Source: Legionella hackeliae
GTDB lineage: Bacteria > Pseudomonadota > Gammaproteobacteria > Legionellales > Legionellaceae
Length of the DNA: 64,000 nucleotides
Assembly (NCBI RefSeq): GCF_000953655.1
Contig: NZ_LN681225.1
Span: 2,445,001-2,509,000, forward strand
Direction: 5' to 3'
This document shows, piece after piece, positions 56,078 through 64,000 of this stretch (positions within the stretch are counted from its first letter, which is position 1; the number at the start of each line of letters is the position of its first letter). The translations under genes and the position numbers were made by a program. The notes under the pieces are model-generated. The model made no database searches. It saw only the letters and a list, made by a program, of their open reading frames with translations, and was not told the DNA's origin.

Positions 56078-57049
56078 ATGGCTAAGGATGAAGAAAATAA
56101 ACAACCGAAAAAAACACATCAAAGAATGGAAGAGGGTCCAGAAACCTCACAGCAAATTGAAAAACGAGCAAAAACCGAGGGTTTGGATACTTTTGGCTCT
56201 TTTTTTGAAAAGCGTTATACGGAATTAGAAAAGATTGCAGAAAATACCTATAAATTAGTTGTTGAAGGAAAATTAACGGAAGAGGAAGTTCCTAGCTTCT
56301 CTTTTCTTGACGTCTATAAAACTGAAAATTTTCTACTCAACGATGGCCGAATATCCAATTTTAAAGACATATTAGAAGGACAAAATCCTGCCATTATTGC
56401 CGATCTGATCGTGACCCATATTCAACAACACTCGGAGGATTCTCAACAAATTATACAGATTTCTTCCTATATCGAAAATTTACGACCAATAGCCAAAAAA
56501 GCAGGTTTAGAAGCAGAGCTGGCCAGTTCCCTCGACTTTATAAATAAAATGAAAACCCTCTCTGCAGCCAATAAATTATCTCAAAAGGGAGATTTTGGAC
56601 AAACTCTTTTACATTTTTTTGCTGCGCAGTCACATCATACGGCTATGTTGATTTTGATAGAAGCGGGAGCCGCTCTTAATGCTCCCACAGAAAACGGTAC
56701 CACACCCATACATTTGTTATTTGGTGATGAACAAACCTTCCCAGATAAGTATCCTTCTAATGATTTCCTACAAAAATTAATTGATTATGGAGCTGACTTC
56801 TCTGCAAATGCAATTGATGATATTGATCATCCAGGTGTTGGGATCACGCCATTAGACCATCTAGCCTCAGCCTACATATCTGCCGAAGATGAGGAGTCTA
56901 AACGGTGCCTTTTGTTTCTATTTGATGCGTTAAAAATAGATACTCCTGATAAAATTAAACAAGCGTTACCAACCTTGAGCGATGATGACCGCACTCAAAT
57001 TAATGAATTGATTTGTGACCCCTCAAGAGAGCATACAATTCAAATCTAA
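56078..57049 (+). CDS. Ankyrin-repeat protein, effector candidate
   Basis: 323 residues from the ATG at 56078 (GGAG six bases upstream; the first in-frame ATG at 56054 has none). There is no signal peptide. The N-terminal 40 residues are charged and disordered (Lys/Glu/Gln-rich). Residues about 172-215 carry an ankyrin repeat (GDFGQTLLHFFAAQSHHTAMLILIEAGAALN and then NGTTPIHLLF), followed by a second, looser one (LQKLIDYGADFSAN, GITPLDHL). Ankyrin proteins bind host proteins, and many Legionella ones are Dot/Icm substrates. It is transcribed opposite to the two autotransporter genes that flank it, inside the segment that recombination between their repeats would delete. Confidence 0.75.
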   Translation: MAKDEENKQPKKTHQRMEEGPETSQQIEKRAKTEGLDTFGSFFEKRYTELEKIAENTYKLVVEGKLTEEEVPSFSFLDVYKTENFLLNDGRISNFKDILEGQNPAIIADLIVTHIQQHSEDSQQIIQISSYIENLRPIAKKAGLEAELASSLDFINKMKTLSAANKLSQKGDFGQTLLHFFAAQSHHTAMLILIEAGAALNAPTENGTTPIHLLFGDEQTFPDKYPSNDFLQKLIDYGADFSANAIDDIDHPGVGITPLDHLASAYISAEDEESKRCLLFLFDALKIDTPDKIKQALPTLSDDDRTQINELICDPSREHTIQI

Positions 57050-57097
57050 CTTTTAGTTACTGTTTCTATTAAAAGCAGCAATGTAATCATCCATCCC

Positions 57098-59635
57098 TTA
57101 CTTTCCTACCACAGGGCAAGTACCTGTGAGGATCAATCCAGAAAAGCTACAGTTTCGAATCACACTATTTTGAGAGCTTATGAAATCGATGCCAGGTTTA
57201 TTGTTAGTTGTTACATTCAGGACTGAATTAAATAATGTGGCCTGGCTATTATTAAATGCCAAAACACCAATAGCTGAACTCAAGTTTCCATTAGCTGCCA
57301 CATTGTAAGTAACTTGTGTATCAAAACTTCTATTGTCTTTGACATTATTTGTAAAAATACTGTTATCTAACTCCACTCCTTCGGCAATAGCAATGAAGGA
57401 GCTATTAGCCTCTGCATTAATCGTCGACGGTAAAAAAGTTCCATTAGAGCTGACGACTTCTTCAGTTAAACCCCATTCAGCTACTAGTGCCTTAGCTGTT
57501 GCCGAATTGTTTGCAACAGCAACACTCCTGATATCCATGCCTGCAAAATTCAAAGTAGCTCTTTTTTCTATGGAAAAGCCTGTTTCATTGATACCAATTG
57601 CAGTGGCAGTGGATGAAGCTTCAGCTGAGGCAGTAATTTTAGCTCTCTCAAGGTTCGCTATTGCTTCTCTTCCCACACTCAATCCTAACGCACTGGCAGT
57701 GGCATTTTCCCCGGTGGCTTTCGCACTTGCCGTAGCTGAAGTTCTGGTAATAGTCAAAAGCGTTGAACTTTCCTCCGAATTAAAGATTTTTGCGTTACTA
57801 CTTCCATTTGATGTTTCATTTAAGCTATTTACTGTTATTACCGAATCAAAAACCGAGACTCTCGAAGCATTAGAAATGCCCTCTGCCATTACTGCACTGC
57901 TTGTTCCGATCCCTGTGCTTATAGCATCGATGTTTAATGTTGAGTTCTTTATGGTCAAGGGTTCGCTTAATGGACGAGTAAGAACAAGCCCTCTGGCAGT
58001 AACATCTTGGCCCGCCAAATTTTGCACCTTTACATTTAATTGCGAATTTATAATATTTATCAAACGTGAATCAATAACAAAGATACCTTGACATTGTACT
58101 GCGGCGGCTCCATGCTGAGTTGCACTGACAACGATTACATCATTATTTAATGCTACTCTATTCGAATCAGTAATTCTTACACCATTAACACTAATATCTG
58201 AGTCAGTTGTATTATCTACAAAAGCCACTATGCGACTATTGTCAATAACTACATCACGAGCCCTATCAATCAGGACAGGTTCTCTATAACCTAACTTTCT
58301 ACTAGCTTCGCCGATTATTGAATTAGAAACTCTGACATCACTACTGTCCATGATGATTAAACCCGCGCCAAACTCGTTATCGTTATTAATTAATTGTAAT
58401 GAGTCATAATTGTTATCTCCTGCAAGCTCAAGACTACCCCTTATAATACGTAAACCTCGAGTAGTAAAATTATTACTACGCCCGTAAAGTGATTGTCCGC
58501 GATTTAAAGTTAATATTGTGAGGAAATCCGCTTGCGGTGCGACAAAGGTAGAGGTCCCGCTAAATGTGCCGTAACTCCCTGAGCCTAAGTAAAAATTAGC
58601 ATTCGGGGAGATAGTGTCAATCGAGTTCACGGTCGTTTGACTAAATGAAGTATCCAGACAATTATTTTCATAAGTACAGTTGCTAAAACCATTTGCCGCG
58701 ACAAAAGGTGTTCCTGCACTGCTAAAAAACCAGATGTTGTCTCGTGTCAGCACTCGCACACCTGTATTCACATAGGCTTCTTGACTGGGAATCCCAGAAC
58801 CAGTATTCCAAGTGCCTAAATGTCTTCGGAATGGGTCTAATAAGCGATTCTCTACATTTGGGGGGCCACTTTTGTCCATGCCGCCTAAGGTTAAACGAAT
58901 CGTTAATTGCGCCGTATTTTTTTGGACCTTGTCATAACTATCTCGTATCGATACCGTGAAATAGTTGTTCAGCGGCATTTCTACACCACCAATCACCCCA
59001 TTGATATCTTGCGACTCTTTAAACGAAAAATGATAACCACCTGTGTAAAAACGAAGGTTTCTCGCCATGGGCAAGGTTAATCCCACTTCACCATCAACCC
59101 CATTCCCTACTTCTTCAACCAGATTAATTAAGTTATCAAATTGATTATGACCCGCAAAACTCACATATTGCGTCGTACCTAATTGTTCCCCTAAAAATAC
59201 TCCTTGCACCTTTTGTTTCGGGGAGGTGGGGAAATATCCATTCACATGAATGTCCCAAAGACTAGTCATAAGCTCCAAACCTGGATTCACTACCGGAAAA
59301 TGAGGCCCTCGGGCCACTCGGTTAAAATCACCAAAAACATAACCGCCCAATAAAAATCGGTCATTATAAATTCCCCGATAGCCTCCACCAATGCTACCTA
59401 AATAACCATCGTCATCACCCGTCTTACCCATCCCATCAATGTAAAAAATTCCGCCATGATTGCCATAAATTGGCACCAGCGCATCCGCTTCGCCTAAAGT
59501 CTCATCACCAAAAAAACCCTCGCCTATTACACGCGGCATAAAAGGAAATAAACTCGGGTGAAATTCAGCATAACTGCTCGTGCTGGCAGCTAACAAGGAA
59601 AGCGTTAAAAAAGACAGTTGTGGGAGGCGCAGCAT
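57098..59635 (-). CDS. Inverse-autotransporter-like surface protein 2
   Basis: 845 residues. The signal peptide, barrel and Cys-containing linker (about residues 1-350) are identical to the protein at 53367-55907 apart from one or two substitutions near residue 352. The passenger (about 390-845) has the same beta-helix architecture but a different sequence (for example VRISNSIIGEASRKLGYREP-like turns and ITRTSATASAKATGENATAS). The C-terminus keeps the Cys pair (R-N-C-S-F ... G-T-C-P-V-V-G-K). As with its twin, the barrel should insert in the outer membrane with the passenger outside. The two differ only where surface variation would matter. Confidence 0.82.
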   Translation of the reverse strand: MLRLPQLSFLTLSLLAASTSSYAEFHPSLFPFMPRVIGEGFFGDETLGEADALVPIYGNHGGIFYIDGMGKTGDDDGYLGSIGGGYRGIYNDRFLLGGYVFGDFNRVARGPHFPVVNPGLELMTSLWDIHVNGYFPTSPKQKVQGVFLGEQLGTTQYVSFAGHNQFDNLINLVEEVGNGVDGEVGLTLPMARNLRFYTGGYHFSFKESQDINGVIGGVEMPLNNYFTVSIRDSYDKVQKNTAQLTIRLTLGGMDKSGPPNVENRLLDPFRRHLGTWNTGSGIPSQEAYVNTGVRVLTRDNIWFFSSAGTPFVAANGFSNCTYENNCLDTSFSQTTVNSIDTISPNANFYLGSGSYGTFSGTSTFVAPQADFLTILTLNRGQSLYGRSNNFTTRGLRIIRGSLELAGDNNYDSLQLINNDNEFGAGLIIMDSSDVRVSNSIIGEASRKLGYREPVLIDRARDVVIDNSRIVAFVDNTTDSDISVNGVRITDSNRVALNNDVIVVSATQHGAAAVQCQGIFVIDSRLINIINSQLNVKVQNLAGQDVTARGLVLTRPLSEPLTIKNSTLNIDAISTGIGTSSAVMAEGISNASRVSVFDSVITVNSLNETSNGSSNAKIFNSEESSTLLTITRTSATASAKATGENATASALGLSVGREAIANLERAKITASAEASSTATAIGINETGFSIEKRATLNFAGMDIRSVAVANNSATAKALVAEWGLTEEVVSSNGTFLPSTINAEANSSFIAIAEGVELDNSIFTNNVKDNRSFDTQVTYNVAANGNLSSAIGVLAFNNSQATLFNSVLNVTTNNKPGIDFISSQNSVIRNCSFSGLILTGTCPVVGK

Positions 59636-59689
59636 GAAAATTCCATTTTTCTAGTTTAGTTAAATAATCCGCAAATAGTAAGAGATTAA
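58474..59689 (-). repeat. Near-identical 1.2 kb repeat, copy 2 (barrel + 5' region)
   Basis: The partner of 54746-55961 in the same orientation. Identity ends about 54 bases upstream of the ATG, where TAAGAGATTAAGAAGCC replaces TATGAGATTAACATGTG. Confidence 0.92.
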
Positions 59690-59750
59690 GAAGCCTTATT
59701 CAATAAAAGCAATCTAGATCTACTCCATTAATAGTTTGAGAGCTTGAAGA

Positions 59751-59830
59751 AAGTAGCCTGGATGATTGCTTTAGCAAACATCCGGATGTCGTGGATCCCG
59801 GTTGCCACTAATGTGTCAACCAAGCTACTT
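59751..59830. repeat. Palindromic element with short terminal inverted repeats
   Basis: AAGTAGC at 59751-59757 is inverted as GCTACTT at 59824-59830. Inside, CCTGGATGATTGCT pairs imperfectly with AGCAAACATCCGG (59757-59787), and GGATGTCGTGGATCCCGG follows. About 80 bases, non-coding, between the second autotransporter and fadH; it looks like a small non-autonomous repeat. A diverged GCCTCGG-type palindrome (CTCGGCTAGTCCGCGAGATCC, about 59864-59884) lies beside it. Confidence 0.55.
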
Positions 59831-59891
59831 GCCACTTGATATTCGCTTCCCGATCCCTACATCTCTCGGCTAGTCCGCGAGATCCAAACTA

Positions 59892-61946
<2,055 letters not shown>

Positions 61947-62065
61947 TTAAGTATAATGCTTTTTATTGATTATTAGCACACCTTATGGTTTCTCTTGAGG
62001 AGGTTTTGTTTTTAGCTACTTTTTATATTACTCTCAACTGTCTGTCTAAAAAATAAGTAAAGCAC

Positions 62066-62698
62066 ATGACTCAAACTTGTTATTACCTAACTTACGAACA
62101 AAACCACCCTTTTTTTTACTCGAAAAATTTTTCTCCAGTAAACTCTAAAGAATTAAGTGGCTTCTTTGCTTTTGTTGCCTATGAAAATGCTGGGGAATTT
62201 CTATTTGTATTGCGCCGGGCAATAAACTATCAAACCAATCACTCAGGCATTTCATTAATGCTTCAACCCCACAAAACTATCGAACGCCTTAATTTTTTTG
62301 TTGAACCTAAACATCATTATCGTCTAAGTCATTTTATTAAAGACCAACCCAAGTTTGGTGGTGAGTTCCTTCTCTTCGAAGGAGAAATTGTATTTTGGAA
62401 TTTTAAAAGCCGATGTTACTCCCTGAGTAAATCAGATTATCACGATAACAATCCCAACCTTCAAGCAAGCATCCAACAAACGTCATTACCAACCAATCGT
62501 TTTATTAGTGCAAAAAAAGCAGATCACTTTGCAGAGACCAGTTTAACTATTCATTTTAAATCCAATGGAGAATTTCTAATACCAGAGGATGCGTCCAAGA
62601 CAGTTGTATTGCTTAATACCCAGTTAGAGTTAGTGCCAATGCCTTCTTTACTCGAGGAGGACCCAGTAACACATACACTGATTTGTTCCAGTCCATAA
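62066..62698 (+). CDS. Hypothetical soluble protein
   Basis: 210 residues, no signal peptide or membrane segment. It is rich in aromatic residues and His (FFYSKNFSPV, KHHYRLSHFIKD, GEFLLFEGEIVFWNFKSRCYSL), pointing to a beta-rich folded core for residues 1-125, then a polar linker and a short C-terminal strand pair (TSLTIHFKSNGEFLIPEDA). No family is recognised. The last 25 residues are acidic/hydrophobic. In this genome context it could be an effector, but nothing specific supports that. It is followed 79 bases on by another unknown gene on the same strand. Confidence 0.5.
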   Translation: MTQTCYYLTYEQNHPFFYSKNFSPVNSKELSGFFAFVAYENAGEFLFVLRRAINYQTNHSGISLMLQPHKTIERLNFFVEPKHHYRLSHFIKDQPKFGGEFLLFEGEIVFWNFKSRCYSLSKSDYHDNNPNLQASIQQTSLPTNRFISAKKADHFAETSLTIHFKSNGEFLIPEDASKTVVLLNTQLELVPMPSLLEEDPVTHTLICSSP

Positions 62699-62777
62699 TA
62701 GATAATCATAATTATTTGAATTGACTTTGTCCTCTAAAATTATAAAATGTGACCAAACTAACCATTTAAGAATCACT

Positions 62778-63071
62778 ATGAATCCAGAAAATCATATAAT
62801 TACCAGACTTTTACGCTTCCTTAATTTCAATAAAGAAGCCAATCAATTTGTTAGATCACTTTTAGGACAAAATCAGTCAGGACTCCTCCTCCATCCAGAT
62901 ATACTAAGAGCAGCTGATTTAATTCAACTACGAACACCAACTCCTGTCCCTATGTTCTCTTCCAAGAGTCAAACAGAGATTTTTCAAAAGGTAGTTCAGG
63001 AATTAAAACTCACTCAAATTACTAATCCATTTATTACTACACCTGATGAACAAGACCAATTAGGGATGTAA
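62778..63071 (+). CDS. Small hypothetical protein
   Basis: 97 residues from the ATG at 62778 (MNPENHIITRLLRFL...); a longer frame starts at a TTG (62721) without a ribosome binding site. No signal peptide or membrane segment. Helical first half (FNKEANQFVRSLLGQ), then a Pro/Thr-rich stretch (IQLRTPTPVPMFSSK) and a helix (SQTEIFQKVVQELKL). No family is recognised. It may share a transcript with the hypothetical gene 79 bases upstream. Confidence 0.45.
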   Translation: MNPENHIITRLLRFLNFNKEANQFVRSLLGQNQSGLLLHPDILRAADLIQLRTPTPVPMFSSKSQTEIFQKVVQELKLTQITNPFITTPDEQDQLGM

Positions 63072-63189
63072 TTTTTTGCAGTGAGTTTGTCAATCGCACA
63101 CAAACTTATTGCACATGTTAAAACAACAAGATATTTACCCAAGATTCTTAATTGTTTACTATCTTAAAAATTTTACTGCAGGAAGCATT

Positions 63190-63672
63190 ATGAATAAACT
63201 AGCCACTTTAACGTTATTTTCTCTTGTTAGCTTATACAGCTATGCTACTCAAGTTCAAGCAATTATTACTACCACAAGCGACAATAAAGAAATTGGTAAG
63301 GTTCTTTTTACCGATACCGACTATGGGTTGCTAATTGTACCCAGCCTGTCTGCACTCCCACCCGGCTTACGTGGGTTTCATTTACATCAGCATGCCGATT
63401 GCGGGGATAAAGGTAAGCACGCCGGGGCTCATTATGATCCTAAGAATACAAATAGTCACCAAGGCCCTTATGGGGAAGGACATTTAGGTGATTTGCCCAT
63501 CCTGTATGTGGCTGCTGATGGCAGTGCCACAACACCCACGTTAGCACCACGTTTAAAAACCCATGATCTTAAAGGATTAGCTGTGATGATCCATGCTGGC
63601 GGAGATAACTATAGCGATAATCCACCATTGGGCGGTGGCGGCGATCGAATCGCCTGTGGCCCCATTAAATAA
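63190..63672 (+). CDS. sodC: Periplasmic Cu,Zn superoxide dismutase
   Basis: 160 residues from the ATG at 63190, which has AGGAAG before it; the longer frame hides the signal peptide (cut near Q-V-Q-A). Copper ligands His64 and His66 ([10 protein letters not shown]), bridging His81 (HAGAHYDP), zinc ligands His90, His98 and Asp101 (GEGHLGDLP) and copper ligand His135 ([11 protein letters not shown]) are all present, and Cys71 and Cys156 form the family disulfide. It removes superoxide in the periplasm, as expected for a bacterium that meets phagocyte oxidative bursts. It converges with the peroxidase gene across one shared terminator. Confidence 0.97.
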   Translation: MNKLATLTLFSLVSLYSYATQVQAIITTTSDNKEIGKVLFTDTDYGLLIVPSLSALPPGLRGFHLHQHADCGDKGKHAGAHYDPKNTNSHQGPYGEGHLGDLPILYVAADGSATTPTLAPRLKTHDLKGLAVMIHAGGDNYSDNPPLGGGGDRIACGPIK

Positions 63673-63676
63673 TTCT

Positions 63677-63700
63677 ATTGCCCATCTTACGATGGGCAAT
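63677..63700. terminator. Bidirectional terminator between sodC and ahpD
   Basis: ATTGCCCATC/GATGGGCAAT, perfect 10-bp stem with a 4-nt loop, followed by ACCATTTTAT on the plus strand and TAGAATTATTTAAT on the minus strand. Well placed to end both transcripts. Confidence 0.85.
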
Positions 63701-63706
63701 ACCATT

Positions 63707-64000
63707 TTATAATCCAAGAGTAACAGCAGTGCTGTGAATAACAGCACTAATACGTCCAATACGCGCAAGTGCTTGTGCTGAAAGCCCATGTTCTTTAAGT
63801 TGACGAGTATGAGCACTCATACAAGCACCACATCCGTTTAATATCGATACTGCGAGAGAAAAAACTTCAAAGCTAACCCGATCCACTCCTGGACTCATCA
63901 TCCCTTGCATGCGAAGACCTGCAGGAATTTGTGCTAACTCTGGTTGTTCACTTAAATGAATGAAGCGATAATAAACATTAGTCATGGCCATCAAGCTGGC
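63707..64000 (-). CDS. ahpD: Alkylhydroperoxidase AhpD, C-terminal part (cut by window edge)
   Basis: 98 residues are visible and the frame is open to the window's end (A-S-L-M-A-M-T-N-V-Y-Y-R), so the N-terminal ~75 residues lie outside; the ATG at 63994 is internal. The catalytic C-x-x-C-x-x-x-H reads NGCGACMSAHTRQL, the hallmark of AhpD/carboxymuconolactone-decarboxylase-fold peroxidases, preceded by the conserved SFEVFSLAVSILNG. AhpD reduces AhpC, whose gene usually lies just upstream and is therefore expected outside the window. Together with sodC it suggests a local oxidative-defence cluster. Confidence 0.9.
   Translation of the reverse strand, partial: ASLMAMTNVYYRFIHLSEQPELAQIPAGLRMQGMMSPGVDRVSFEVFSLAVSILNGCGACMSAHTRQLKEHGLSAQALARIGRISAVIHSTAVTLGL

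Noticed and set aside
57333-58091. 252-codon plus-strand ORF opposite the second autotransporter
   Set aside because: It is antisense to the Ala/Ser/Asn-rich passenger; biased codons keep the reverse frame open. No ribosome binding site or family motif, and its translation is a low-complexity Ala/Val/Ser string.

Overview
The window looks like Legionella chromosome. It is AT-rich and gene-dense. It combines a standard gamma-proteobacterial housekeeping set (glyA-nrdR-nusB-thiL-pgpA, valS, fadH, sodC, a DEAD-box helicase) with the family signature of that genus: an IcmL/DotI-like exported protein, a PlaA-type GDSL lysophospholipase, a C1 peptidase, LPMO and GH81 secreted enzymes, and several eukaryote-like or effector-like proteins (kinase-like, Dbl-homology/RhoGEF-like, ankyrin, TPR, vWA). 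No tRNA, rRNA, CRISPR array, transposase or phage gene was seen. Both window edges cut genes: a kinase-like ORF on the left and ahpD on the right.

Layout. 1-3.6 kb: kinase-like effector candidate, periplasmic amino-acid-binding protein, two unrecognised proteins. 3.7-8.4 kb: minus-strand operon glyA-nrdR-nusB-thiL-pgpA-AI-2E-type permease. 8.6-9.9 kb: three small envelope proteins. 10.1-14.6 kb: RND efflux adaptor and pump, with a terminator-like hairpin between them. 14.7-17.5 kb: valS. 17.7-23.1 kb: small membrane protein, GNAT protein, outer-membrane barrel, sedolisin-type protease, TPR protein and a 39-codon ORF. 23.1-26.2 kb: secreted GH81 beta-1,3-glucanase. 26.3-31.3 kb: minus-strand run SDR-hutI-DUF3298-OPT transporter-DUF4286. 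31.5-36.1 kb: tandem GNAT, hutG, IcmL-like protein, FadL-like porin. 36.1-40.3 kb: DUF3530-like protein, GDSL lipase, small tail-anchored protein, DEAD-box helicase. 40.6-41.6 kb: a decayed GNAT-nitrilase pseudogene. 41.8-49.6 kb: vWA protein, LPMO, MscS-type channel, a frameshifted M15 peptidase, C1 peptidase. 49.6-53.3 kb: RhoGEF-like protein, a repeat-rich spacer, an FAD amino-acid oxidoreductase, nucleoside hydrolase. 53.4-59.7 kb: two inverse-autotransporter-like genes sharing a near-identical 1.2 kb 5' segment, on either side of an ankyrin gene. 59.9-64 kb: fadH, two unknowns, sodC, ahpD.

How it fits together. Many products are predicted to leave the cytoplasm: type II secretion-type hydrolases for polymers (beta-glucan, chitin-like polysaccharide, protein, phospholipid), surface autotransporters, and candidate Dot/Icm effectors. 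This suits a bacterium living inside and beside protists. Histidine catabolism is represented by hutI and hutG, which are near each other but on opposite strands. SodC and AhpD form a convergent oxidative-defence pair. The most interesting items are the Dbl-homology-like protein at 49.6 kb, the duplicated autotransporters with swapped passengers, and a family of short palindromic repeats in intergenic DNA. All family calls come from reading motifs by eye; no database search was run. Apart from one weak extended -10 site, no promoters were called.
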